NCBI GenBank assembly: GCA_004335835.1
Contig: RWJK01001913.1
Coordinates: forward strand, 47,604 to 111,603
Source: Scenedesmus sp. ARA3
Lineage: Eukaryota > Chlorophyta > Chlorophyceae > Sphaeropleales > Scenedesmaceae
Direction: 5' to 3'
Length of the DNA stretch: 64,000 nt
Shown here: positions 10,891 to 21,109 of the stretch, in pieces
Layout: every line of letters begins with the position of its first letter
How positions within the stretch are numbered: the first letter of the stretch is position 1
Position numbers and translations under genes: made by a program
The notes under the pieces: model-generated
What the model saw: the letters and a program-made list of their open reading frames with translations, nothing else
Databases searched by the model: none
What the model was told of the DNA's origin: nothing

Positions 10891-12783
10891 ATGAGCACAT
10901 TGGCAGCTGTTACAAGATCTGCAAGCTCTGTGCAGTGCCAGGGGCTTCGGCAGCAGGCTCGGCCACACACAAGGTACTTTCAGTAGCACCAGCCAGAAAA
11001 TATCTCCTACGGCATAGCAACAGGGACTCACAGCAACAGAAGGCCGATGCACCATACAAAAAATCACGAATCGTCGTGTGTTGCCCCCGCAGGCCGTTCA
11101 CAGCGGCCGAAAGGCGCAGCAGCAGTTACAGCAGCTCTGTGCATGCCAGGAGCAGCAAGCAGCAGCAGTATGCTTGGGCAGCAGGCAAAGACATGCTGCT
11201 GAAGCCACTGCAGGCCACGGAGAACGACGGCTCTACCTTCGACTATGATGAGCCAGAGACAGCAAAAGAGGCCATCGACCTGGGGCTGGTGCTGTGCAAG
11301 CAGCAGAAGTGAGCACGGGGCGGCGTGCAGCAACAGTGCGTAGTATCGCTGCCTCTAATAGTCAACAGTTTGATAATGTGACAAGGAGTTGGCTACCACA
11401 GCAGCGATTGTCATGTTGCAGTTTGCATGCTGATCAGGCAGCAACATTGTCACTGTGAAACCTCTTCATGCATCATCATCACTTTGAGACCCCTGCACAT
11501 GCATGCAGTTCTGTCATTGTTGACGTCACTGCTGAATCGACTGCTTCTATGTGAACCACGGACTACCTCTCTGCATGCCCCAAAGCGTCACAGGAACAAT
11601 GTTTGTTGTCCTGCAGGTGGGACAAGGCACTGACAATCTTTGAAAAGGGCCTCACACTTCCGGGTACTGGCATCAAGCGCTTCAGGTGCGGCGCAAAAGA
11701 AACTGCTGTGCCACTGCAGCATGTCGGATGGTGTGCCATCCTGCAAAAGCAGCAGCCAGCGACACAGCACAGCCGCCAAGGTGCAGCCGGCATGGCAGCG
11801 TTCCTGCTGATGTTGCTGGGCTGTGCCTCGGAATGTAAACCATATCTGCTGCTGCTGCTGCTGCTGCGGCTGCTGCACCCGCCTGCAGGGACAAGCCTCG
11901 CCTGATCAGCGATGGCGAGAAGATGGCGTCGCTGTACAACATCGCCTGCTGCCACGCGCAGCTGCAGGACGCACGCAGCGGCCTGGTGGCGCTGTCAGGT
12001 GGGGCCTGGCAGTGTGAGCCAGCAGCTGTGCAGATGCTGCAGCACGTGCCTGCAAATTGCTCCTGCAGCTGCTCCTGCAGCAGCTGTGCAGATGCTGGCG
12101 CCTGCTGGTCCAGCAGCCGTCTTTTTCTTCTGCACATGCTGCAGCCCGTGCCTGCAAACTGCTCCTGCATGTTGCATCAGCAGCTGGACCGTGTTGTACA
12201 TCGTGCCAAGACATGCACGGCTGCAGTGCACAAATGCACATGTGCAGTGCGTGCGCAGCGCTTCTGACGTGCTGCAACCACCTGCTGCTGCAACCAACTG
12301 CTGTTCCTGCAGGCTGCATGGAGCTGGGCTACACGGACTTCAACCAGATCCGGACCGACCCAGATCTGGACTTCCTGCGCAAGGACTCACGCTTCGAGGT
12401 GCGCAGCACCTCTTCAAATAGTGCTACATGTTCAGAAGTCATGCAGCAGGCCTGTGCAAGTAGTGATAGGTCCGTGCGACCGGTTGGCTGCGTCATTTGT
12501 GACAGACAGGCCGTGCTATGAGGCAGGCTGGCATGCAGGATTTAGACAGGCACTGTGCATACGTAATTTTTGAGATGGGCGTGAAAGGGAGCGCTTCATG
12601 CAAGGTGGTAACAGTTGCATTTACTGTGCCAACGCGAGGTGATGATGGCACTGCGACTGTACTGCCACTACAAGCAATGCTGTCCTGTCCTGTACTGCCC
12701 CGCAGGGCCTGATGGATCGCTTCCAGAAGAAGAGCAGCGGCTTCCTGGGGCTGGACTTCTCGGGCCTGTTTGGGAACAAGTAG
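10891..12783 (+). CDS. TPR-type protein, probably plastid
   Basis: Six exons: 10891-10973, 11093-11308, 11617-11685, 11889-11998, 12313-12398, 12706-12783; 213 residues, all phases matching. The N-terminus (MSTLAAVTRSASSVQ, rich in Ser, Arg and Ala, no acidic residues) looks like a chloroplast transit peptide. The mature part has a TPR-like helix pair (EAIDLGLVLCKQQKWDKAL, then MASLYNIACCHAQLQDA). It ends with the block GYTDFNQIRTDPDLDF and a short C-terminal tail (SGLFGNK). This arrangement is that of a small plant- and alga-conserved TPR-like plastid protein family; its precise role is not asserted. A TGTAA motif lies 57 bases past the stop codon. Confidence 0.85.
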
Positions 12784-13339
12784 AAGTTCATGCATGGAAG
12801 TTGGTTGCTGCTTGGGTGCTGCTGCACCGCATGGTGCTGTGTAACATTCGACCGGATGACTACGTCTATCGCCATATCTTGTCATCGTCTGGCATTGTTT
12901 GTCATTGAAGTATTTAGTTTGTGCAGAGGTTGCGTTCTCTATGGGGTGTCCTGACCACGGCGGTCGTACACGTACGTGACGTCACACCGACGCATGGGAT
13001 GAACGCCGATGGAGGATGCCGCATACATAAAGGTCATGTTGCCTTGGGTATGCTTACAGTTCAACGTTCACCCTTTTGCACAGAAATCCGCGCTTTCGTT
13101 GAAAGCACGCGTGCATTCCCGCCTCAACATACAGCTGTCCGATTTGCCACCCGAGAAGTAAGAGCTTCAAGATTCAGCCCTCCTGAGCTGCACTAGGGGT
13201 AGCGAATCCGGTGCTTGAGTATATTACGATCAGGTTGTGCAGCTGCTGCCTGCTGTGCACTCTTGCTGTGCCGCTGCTGCTGCTGGCTGGCTGGCTTGCC
13301 TGAGCTGCTGCCTTGTTCATGTGCTGTAGATCAACCACT
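12784..13339. other. Intergenic region and 5' leader of the dehydrogenase gene
   Basis: No gene is seen. A CTG-rich tract and a TGTAG acceptor-like site occur just before the start codon at 13340, so the leader may contain an intron. Confidence 0.4.
12840..12844 (+). terminator. TGTAA poly(A)-type signal
   Basis: Canonical chlorophyte polyadenylation motif 57 bases after the stop codon of the TPR gene. Confidence 0.5.
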
Positions 13340-16300
13340 ATGGCTGCCGCATCGCCAGAGAAGGTGAAGGAGCAGATCAAGCCTGAGGAGTCTGAGAAGC
13401 AGGTGCGGTGTGCTGCTGCTGCTGCTGTTGCCATAGGTTGACGTTTCCCTCCTCAGATCGTAGATCACTTCAGCAGCAGCAGCAGTTGCTGTAGCTGCAG
13501 ATCTGCATGCTGCTCTAGAGCATGCAGAGCTCCGTCCTACATGCTTGATCTGACACGATCCACCCAAGATCAGCATGCTGGAAGGTTTCACAAGTGCAGA
13601 GTGCACAATGCGATGCTAGCCGAGGTTGCAAAACACCAACACAGCCTGCTGTTCTCGCTGCATGGATCGGCTCCTCACCTTAGCCACCTGCTGCTACTGC
13701 ATGGATCATTTCCTGCAATCATTATATGATCCATTTCCTGCAGGCTCACCAGCCCGGCATGGAGGTGGACATGGACACCAAGCCCATCTACATCAGGGAC
13801 TCGTACAAGGGCAGCGGCAAGCTGCAGGGCAAGGTGGCCATCATCACAGGTGGGCAGGTACTAGGAATTCGTCAGATTGATGTTGGGTTGCTGGTGATGA
13901 TTGGCGGTGTTTTACAGTAGACAGCAAGCTGCAGGGCAAGGCAGCCATCATCACAGGTGGGGCGCTCTACACTCCTCAAGACATCATGTAACAATTCTAA
14001 AGGCAGCAGGACGGGTGCGGCAGCAGCCTGCAACTGCAGCACAGCAAGCTGCAGGTCAAGCTGGGTATCATCACAGGTGAGGCGGTCAGCACCATTAGAT
14101 AATCTATGTGGCTGGACAGCTGCAGCAGCAGGGTAATGCGCACATGCAATGCGTGTGGGTCATCATGGTGGTGATGGGTGCATGCACAGTTGCCAAATAC
14201 AGTGTGGGTGGGTAAATTGTTGTCTTGGGCAAAGCTGCCAACTTGGCGGTTGGTTTGCCACACACGTGTTGAACCACTGCTTTGCTTTACACTGCGCTGC
14301 AGCATCACCTTACCCTGCCCTGGCGTGCCTTGCATTGCCTTGCATTCTTTGCAATGCATGCGAGTTGCGTGGTGAGCATAATTGCTTCAGACAACACTTC
14401 ATCAAGGTGCTATTCATGATGCAGTGCTCGCCACCAACTTCCCAACTCCTTGCACCACCCCAGGTGGCGACTCTGGCATTGGCCGCTGCCGCGATGCATT
14501 TTGCTCGCAAAAATGCCGATGTGGCCATCCTGTGCATCAATGTGCACAATGCTACTGCTGCTGCTGCTGCTGCTGCTGTGCAGGTGGTGACTCTGGCATC
14601 GGCCGTGCTGTTGCGGTGCATTTTGCGCGCGAGGGTGCCGACGTGGCCATCCTGTACCTTGATGAGCACAAGGATGCCGACGAGGTGGTGGAGCTGGTGA
14701 AGAAGGAGGGCAGGAAGTGCCTCAAGTTCAGCGGCGACGTCAGCAAGCCTGAGGTGAGTTAGACAAGTGTTTTGTGGTTTTGCTGGGAAGGATGGAGGCT
14801 AGTGTACACGTGTGACAGGTGGATTGGCTTGTTGATTTGGTTGCTGGTAGTGTCTCAAGTTCAGCGGCGACGTCAGCAAGCCCGAGGTGAGGACGGCAAG
14901 TGTTTGGGGTTTTGCTTGGAAGGATGGTGGCTAGTGTACATTTGCCGGGGAGTGTGTTGGCTAGTGGCTTGGTTGCTGGAACTGCCTCAAGTTCAGGCGG
15001 TATGCTGAGTGGCTTGGTTGCTGAAGTGATTCAAGTTCAGCGGCGACGTCAGCAAGCCTGAGGTGAGTCTAGACAAGTGTTCTTGGGGTTATGCTGGGAA
15101 AAATGGCGGCTAGTGTACATATTTGCAAGGCAGAGTGGTGTTGGCTAGTGGCTTGGTTGCTGGAACTGCCTCAAGGTCAGGGGGCGCTATGCCGAGTGGC
15201 TTGGTTGCTGAAGTGCCCCAAATTCAGGGTGACGTCAGCAAGCCCGAGGTGAGTTGAGCAAGAGTTGTGCGGNNNNNNNNNNNNNNNNNNNNNNNNNNNN
15301 NNNNNNNNNNNNNNNNNNNNNNNNNNNNNNNNNNNNNNATGTGGCAGGCGGAGTGGTATTGCTCAGTGGCTTGGTTGCTAGTAGTGCCTCAAGTTTAGCG
15401 TCGACGTCAGCTTAGCGTAAACGTCAGCAAGATAAGAGGTGAGACTACTAGACGGCTTGATGGTTACTGTGAAGAAGTGGTATTGCTTAACGGCTTGGTT
15501 GCTGGTAGTGCCATCAATTCAACGACGGCAAGCCACAGATGAGCTTGACAAGATGTTGGAGGTCCGCTGGGTTGTGCCGGGAGGAACCCCCATGGTGTGT
15601 GCCAGCTGTGCAGGTTGTGTTGCTGGCTTCAAGTGGGCTGTAAGCCTGGTCAAGTGACAATGGTTGAGCTTGGCTTGGGTCTGTGAACTTCAGGCTGGAC
15701 CGCTTGAACGGTTGTACACGGTTGACTGCAGCTCAATTACCCAAGTCAAGCTTGACCAGCACAGATTGTCAGGAAGGCCACGCTGGCGTTCTTGACGTGC
15801 ACAGCAGGAACAATAATAGTTCATTGCCTGTGCATCAAAGGAGGACAACATGCAGATAGTTGGCTGCATGTTTGACAGGTTGATGTGGCAAAAACTTGAT
15901 GACAATGAATATGCGTAACTCCTACTGGTAGCGAGTGCCTGATTGCTTGCTGCTACCACATGCGGCAACGGCTGCTACCACATGTTCAGCATGTGGTGCT
16001 GGTGTGGAGTCTTTGTCACATCTGCTGTTTGATTGTGCTCAGCATTTCATCAAACGTTTCATATCTCTGCACAGGCATAGCACTGCTACGCCTGTCGGAG
16101 AGATGAGATGTTTGATGAGATCAGGGCTTTGTATTTTTGCGCTGGAAAATTGCGTTATTTGTTGTTCATTTCAAATGCTGCGGTGAAGATGATCGGTTTG
16201 TATCGGATGATGCTTGGGGTCCTGATAGGTTACTGGTTTGTAGGATCATCGCTGCTTTCCGTGAAAAGCTTGGGGTGTGAGTAAAACTTGACTGGAGTAG

Positions 16301-16635
16301 TGCTTCCTCCAGTTGCCGCGCCAATGGGGCGTCGGGCCGATGGCGTTGATGCTGTGGCTTGATGGGGAACATGATAATGGGTAAACATGATGCGTCAACG
16401 GCCTGCAGACTGCAGGTTATATGGTGTGCATGGCGGTGCAGGAATATGCATGTGCCAGTGGCTGGACGTCCCAAAGTCTCTTGGGCAGTGTCAACAGACA
16501 GCTTTTTGCTGCTGCTGCATGCATCTCTACCCATTGCCTGCAGATCGCGCGTGGTGGGCAAGGTGGTGCAAGAGCTGGGCTGGCTGGACATCCTGGTCAA
16601 CAACTGTGCAGTGCCAACAGACATTTAATTGTTTG

Positions 16636-16690
<55 letters not shown>

Positions 16691-18783
16691 ATGCACTTGC
16701 ACACAATAACCTCAGACTGCGGGTGACGTGGTGGGCAAGGTGGTGCAGGAGCTGGGCCGGCTGGACATCCTGGTCAACAACAAAAACATACCAGGCGCAA
16801 TGGACACTCAAAAACAAAAACCTACCAGGCGCAGTGGACACTCAATTCCTTGCTGCTGCCTCATGCATCACTGCCGTTAATCCGCCACCCAACGACCTGT
16901 TTGTTGATGCCGCATATCTTGCTTGCTTGCTTGCTTGCAACCCCAGACCGCGGGTGACGTGGTGGGCAAGGTGGTGCAGGAGCTGGGCCGGCTGGACATC
17001 CTGGTCAACAACCGTGCAGTACCAACAGACACCAAACTGTTTGCTGCTGCTGCTGCTGCTGCTGCATGCACCTCCACAAACGCAGACCGCGGGTGACGTG
17101 GTGGGCAAGGTGGTGCAGGAGCTGGGGCGGCTGGACATCCTGGTGAACAACGCCAGCGTGCAGCACATGGCCATGGGCCTGGAGGACATCACGCCTGAGC
17201 AGCTGCAGGAGACCTTCGCTGTCAACGTGTTCGGCTACTTCTACATGGCCCAGGTGCGCGTGTGTCAACAGCTTGCACTGCCTAGCAGGACTCACTTGCG
17301 TATGTTTCAGCGGTGTGTAAAGCATTGCTGCTGCGTGCTTGGAGGCGTTTGCGGTCAACGTGTGCGGCTACTTCTACGTAGCGCAGGTTCCTTGCCCTGC
17401 GTGCGCGTAGTGTGTGCTCCCTGGTATGGCGTTCGTCCTTTGGGGGTTTGGACTACTGCTGCACGCCCAGAGATATTAGCTCTCACTTGGCAAGAGCTCA
17501 ATTACACGTGTGCGGTGTGTGCTGCACAGTTCGAGCATTGCCGCTCCCTCTGGATACCCTGATTATTTTAAAAGTAACAGAACTCCCTCCAGCACTTCTG
17601 AGGTTACAGGACACGCAACCAGTTGTGCTGTTGTTGTTGGCGGGCAGTTTGCAGCGGTGTTGTGGTGTATAAACTTGGGTGTGCAATGCTGCTGGAGAGG
17701 GTGTGCTTGTCGACCTAGGTGCAACACAGTTTCAGCCAGCAACAAAACACAGACCAGATTCGCCTATTTGCATCTTGCATGTGTGTGCCGCGTCTGCTGC
17801 TGCAGGCCGCGCTGCCCCACATGAAGGAGGGCGCCTCCATCATCAACACCAGCAGCGTGACTGCCTACAAGGGCAGCCCCAAGCTTGTTGACTACTCCGC
17901 CACCAAGGGCGCGCAGGTGGGGGCCAGCATGCATGTATATGATGCCCTGTTAGGGAAGCAGCTGTGTGCTTTTCAAGGAGCTCAGAGCCTGGTGCGGCAT
18001 CATGGCGTCTCGGCAAGCTGCGCTCAATGTAGGCGCACGCGGTAGCTGACTGCAGCATTGCGGTGCATTTGCATCGCTCAAACCGCATATAGCATGGGTT
18101 TCAGTTCTGTCTGTGCTGACCTGTGTGTGTTGTGTGATGCGTGCTGTCGCGCAGGTCTCCTTCACGCGTGCGCTGTCCAACCAGCTGGTCAGCAAGAACA
18201 TCCGCGTGAATGCAGTGGCACCCGGCCCCATTTGGACCCCACTCATCCCTGCCACCTTCCCCAAGGTGAGCGAAGGGTGCTGACTGCTGCTCCAGTCTGT
18301 ATGTTTGCTAAACGGCAGTGGTTGCCTCTCTGCCGAGAGGCACGTGCTGCATGCGGGTGATTGATGACTGGGTGTGTGCATGCAAGCTATCGCATGTTGC
18401 GGTCCTGGCTGGCTACTTTGCAAGTTATCATGCGTAGCTGCTAGAGCAACAGGCCGTCTGCAGCCAGCAGCAACTTTACATACATTAGCAACGGTTGCTC
18501 AGCTCCGTGGTCATGGCGCATCACAACAGCACCTACTGCACATGCCTGTGCAAGTCACATGCACAGGTTCGATGCAGCACTATGCTGTCTCACGCCGACC
18601 ATGTCGCTGCTGCCGCTGCTGCTGCAGGAGATGATTGATGAGTGGAAAAGTGAGGCGCAGATGAAGCGCCCCGGGCAGCCCTGCGAGGTGGCGCCCTGCT
18701 ACGTGTTCCTGGCCAGCGAAGACGGCAGCTACGTCAGCGGCCAGACCCTGCACCCCAACGGCGGCACCGTGGTCAGCGGCTGA
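13340..18783 (+). CDS. Short-chain dehydrogenase (plant aldehyde reductase / glucose-ribitol dehydrogenase type)
   Basis: Seven exons: 13340-13402, 13744-13849, 14584-14753, 17086-17253, 17806-17916, 18155-18265, 18628-18783; 294 residues, phases consistent. The Rossmann cofactor loop is TGGDSGIGR (residues 56-64). The structural motif LDILVNNA is at 129-136. The catalytic set is Ser186, Tyr199 and Lys203 (YSATK), and the C-terminal signature is GQTLHPNGG. The N-terminal arm (HQPGMEVDM, then YKGSGKLQGK) is that of the NADP(H)-dependent group that includes plant chloroplast aldehyde reductase and glucose/ribitol dehydrogenase homologues. No obvious transit peptide is visible. Intron 3 (about 2.3 kb) contains an assembly gap, a possible LINE remnant and repeated copies of exon edges. 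Decoy copies of parts of exons 2, 3, 4 and 7 flank the real exons. The true exons were chosen by frame continuity and by agreement with the family. Confidence 0.9.
13921..14080 (+). repeat. Two decoy copies of the end of dehydrogenase exon 2
   Basis: Segments 13921-13957 and 14041-14080 each repeat the last 35-40 bases of exon 2 plus its GTG donor. They are exactly 120 bp apart. The second has more substitutions than the first. Confidence 0.85.
14464..14550 (+). repeat. Decoy copy of the start of dehydrogenase exon 3
   Basis: Preceded by a good CCCCAG acceptor and 120 bp upstream of the true exon start. It repeats the GGDSGIGR-coding part and continues for about 85 bases with missense changes and then divergence. 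If spliced in, it would not lead to the correct donor. Confidence 0.85.
14728..15540 (+). repeat. Tandem array of the exon 3 donor region
   Basis: The true exon 3 end (about 14728-14753) is followed by further copies at about 14849-14892, 15021-15065, 15208-15252 and a degenerate one at 15382-15440. Each has the coding end, a GTGAG donor and an intron spacer with TTGGTTGCTGG-like words. Fragments without the donor also occur (about 14983 and 15510). An assembly gap lies inside the array. Confidence 0.85.
15273..15338. other. Assembly gap (66 N) inside a tandem array
   Basis: Undetermined bases within the duplicated exon 3 donor array, as expected for a repeat that is hard to assemble. Confidence 1.
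15935..16186 (+). mobile_element. Possible remnant of a non-LTR retrotransposon (zf-RVT-like)
   Basis: A short frame inside dehydrogenase intron 3 contains CSACGAGVESLSHLLFDC. This matches the CxxC..E(S/T)xxHLxxxC pattern of the zinc-knuckle region that follows many LINE reverse transcriptases. No reverse transcriptase domain is visible nearby, so this would be a decayed 3' fragment. The match rests on one short motif. Confidence 0.35.
16544..17012 (+). repeat. Three decoy copies of the start of dehydrogenase exon 4
   Basis: Copies start at 16544, 16716 and 16947, each after an AG acceptor; the true exon starts at 17086. The second and third copies agree with each other over about 63 bases and differ from the true exon at only a few positions. 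The first and third are followed by a homologous spacer containing a CTG microsatellite and the next acceptor. Confidence 0.9.
16638..16690 (+). repeat. CTG microsatellite
   Basis: About seventeen uninterrupted CTG units within the spacer of the duplicated exon 4 region. Confidence 0.95.
17342..17387 (+). repeat. Decoy copy of the end of dehydrogenase exon 4
   Basis: Repeats the exon 4 end coding for VNVFGYFYMAQ with changes, including Met to Val, followed by GTTCC instead of the GTGCG donor. Confidence 0.8.
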
Positions 18784-20040
18784 GCAGCCACAACCTGCAC
18801 CCCAACTGCGGCAATGGGTCAGCAGGGGGCAGCGGAGAAAGAAGCCAGTACAACAGCCTGGAACTTCGCAGCACCGATGTTATAGCAATGCTGTTCAATG
18901 CCCCCATCAGGGTTGGTGCATGGCATGTTGGGTGCTGGTCAGTTGCATGGTTTGGAAATGGCTGCAGGCACACTTTGCAGACAGCAAGCGTTTGACTGCA
19001 TCCTGTTGCATGCACCGCAATGCTGGATTGTGCCGTTGAATACGCTGGTGGAACTGGAAGTTGATGGTTGTGCTTGGTGTTGAAGATGGCATGTTGAAGG
19101 GATAATGTGCTTACACGGTGCTGTGTTGTAGTGGACTTCTTCCTCTTTGTAACACAGCAGATGCTTGTCATCACGCACTGGTTGCGATTGAAAAGGTTAA
19201 TGACCAAGCAGTGAATCAGATATTTGCGCTGTGAGCACACTTTGCTAGGCAGCCACGCAGATGGCGGCTGACCAAACTGGCCCTCACCAGACCTTGCGCA
19301 TGCATGCTCACATGCAGTGTATGGTAACAAATGAAACAAATGGGTGATGAATAACAGCGCGGCAGATACCAGTCATTATTGCAGCATGCTGACAAGATGG
19401 CCCCTGCTGTCAAGATGTAGAGGCTGCCAAATATCTCCTCGGCCTGTCTGCTGGCCTTGCTTGGGGTTGCAGTGCGGTGCCAGTGCACGCTCACCCCTGC
19501 TACTGCAACTTGACCCAGTCTGTAACAGTGCTGTTGCACATGCAGGGTGTGGTTTATAAACATCTTGCAGGACAAACACAGGCAAGGGACAGTACCACGC
19601 AGTGGGGCCGGGCCAGCCTTTTGCCTTATGCCAGCAACGCTTCAGCTGCCCTTCACTGCTGCGTCTGCTGCCTGTGGCTTGTGCGAAATAACGTACTCTG
19701 CCATCCATCTGTGTGGGCAGAATGGCCGCCAGCCGTGTGGAAGATACTTGCCCTCCTCCCTGTCCACGCCAGCAGCCAACTGCAGCATGCAGGTTTGGAG
19801 GCAGGCGGCAAAGCCACTGACACTCAAATCGACCCATGGTAAAGGAGTAATGCAAGCAGAACAACTGCTGCCATGTTGCTGTGTTGGCCCATCAGGCTGC
19901 TGCTGCTACCGCTGCTGCTGCTACCGCTGCTGCTGACAAGGCTGCTGGCGTTTTCTGGTGGGACACTGCTGCCAGCCTGTTGTTCCGGGTGTTGCCGGTG
20001 CTGGGTGATGGCACTCATACAGTTGCTGCACACCAGCTAC
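18784..20040. other. Intergenic region between convergent genes
   Basis: 3' flank of the dehydrogenase gene (a TGTAA motif is at 19148-19152) and possibly the 3' part of the minus-strand candidate gene that begins beyond 20.0 kb. Minus-strand open stretches at 19.2-19.8 kb look partly coding but could not be chained. Confidence 0.35.
18786..18836 (+). repeat. Decoy copy of the end of the last dehydrogenase exon
   Basis: Right after the stop codon, the sequence repeats the region coding for LHPNGGTVVSG with several substitutions. Confidence 0.75.
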
Positions 20041-20602
20041 CTTGCAATTTGCAATTTGTGCTTGTCTAGCACTATGCGCGACGCGTGGTTCTGCAGAGGT
20101 TGAAACTCCTGCCATTGCAGGATGGCATCATTGCTGCTGCAGGCGCATGAAGCTGTGCTGTCTATATTGTGGGCTGTTACAAGCTTCAGACGTTGCCTGC
20201 CAGGCTGTAAACGCAGACTTGTGCAAAGTGGCAGAGCTCACCTGCAGCCGCTCTTGCTGGATTTTGACTGCCAGAGCCTCCAGAGCTTGCTGCACATACG
20301 GCATCACTCCTGCTTGCATGTACTCCCTTGTGCCTGCACTTGCAGCATATAAATGATGCTGATATGCGCATGTGACAAACACCAGCTGCTGCAGCATGGG
20401 CTGAGGTACTGCTTAGCCCAATAGCAAGTGCTACTGCTGCACGTGGCTCCCTTCTATGTCTTCCACAGCAGCAGCTGCAGCATAGCATGGCGCTGCTGCT
20501 ACCAGCACCATGTGATCCCCATGGCAGGGCCAACCAGCGTACCATTCCTGTGTACATAGCTACTGCTCGGTGCATAATCTTGGGTTTCACATGCTTCTGG
20601 TT
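20041..20602 (-). CDS. Candidate minus-strand gene fragment (three exons)
   Basis: Three exons on the minus strand, 20602-20543, 20333-20242 and 20090-20041, have proper AG acceptors and GT donors and match in phase. The joined product reads SSSYVHRNGTREYMQAG, then MPYVQQALEALAVKIQQ and ASRIVLDKHKLQIA, a helical segment faintly like a Dpy-30 dimerisation motif (REY..xVMPxxxxAL). The start and the 3' end are not found. A short C-terminal candidate frame with a hydrophobic tail (VVLLALLLYH) ends at 19824 but the intron to it is not resolved. The agreement of three splice pairs is the main support. Confidence 0.4.
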
Positions 20603-21109
20603 CTGCACATGCCTCTTGCTGTTTGCACAGTTCATCTGCTGCTGAGGTGTCTATCTGCTGCTCTGGCATGGTCTAGTGTTGTTGAAGCGCTGAGGCAAAA
20701 TCGCCTATGCAGGCAGTTATTGCATGGGATGTCAGAGCTCATCGGTGCAATAACTCGCGCTTGGCTTGGTATCTGTCGTGTGCTCAGCAGCTCCGAGTTG
20801 ACCAGGTCAACATTTCTGTCAATGACAGATCAAAACAAGTGGGCGTGCAATCGCCCCTGTGTGCATCAAGACGCTTTTGAATACGACTTCGAGCAAACCT
20901 GTGTGAGGATCAGCCACATCGTGAGGAGTTGGGCTCTGTCTCCGCCAGCCGGCAAGCTGCGCCCGTGCTGCAAGCGATCAGCACTGCATCAGCCTTTCAC
21001 ATATTCAACATCAACAGGTTAAAATACCCATATAAGCCAGTGCTGGGCGGTCGGCAGACACTCCGTTGTTGGTCGCCGGGAAACCGACACCGGCCCGCAG
21101 ATAGGAGCA
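20603..21109. other. Upstream region of the matrix glycoprotein gene
   Basis: Holds the promoter of the + strand glycoprotein gene and possibly the upstream part of the minus-strand candidate. Apart from the TATA-like site nothing was recognised. Confidence 0.4.
21030..21036 (+). promoter_or_regulatory. TATA-like box
   Basis: ATATAAG-type element about 75 bases upstream of the glycoprotein start codon, at a plausible distance for a core promoter. Confidence 0.4.

Noticed and set aside
14464..14550. Treating the first exon-3-like segment as a true or mutually exclusive exon
   Set aside because: It lacks a donor in the matching position and diverges after about 85 bases, losing the conserved DEHKDADEVV part, so it cannot replace exon 3.
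16387..17562. A 391-residue open frame on the + strand across dehydrogenase introns
   Set aside because: It reads the duplicated exon 4 copies in the wrong frame (WWARWCRSWAGW repeats) and crosses clear splice sites.
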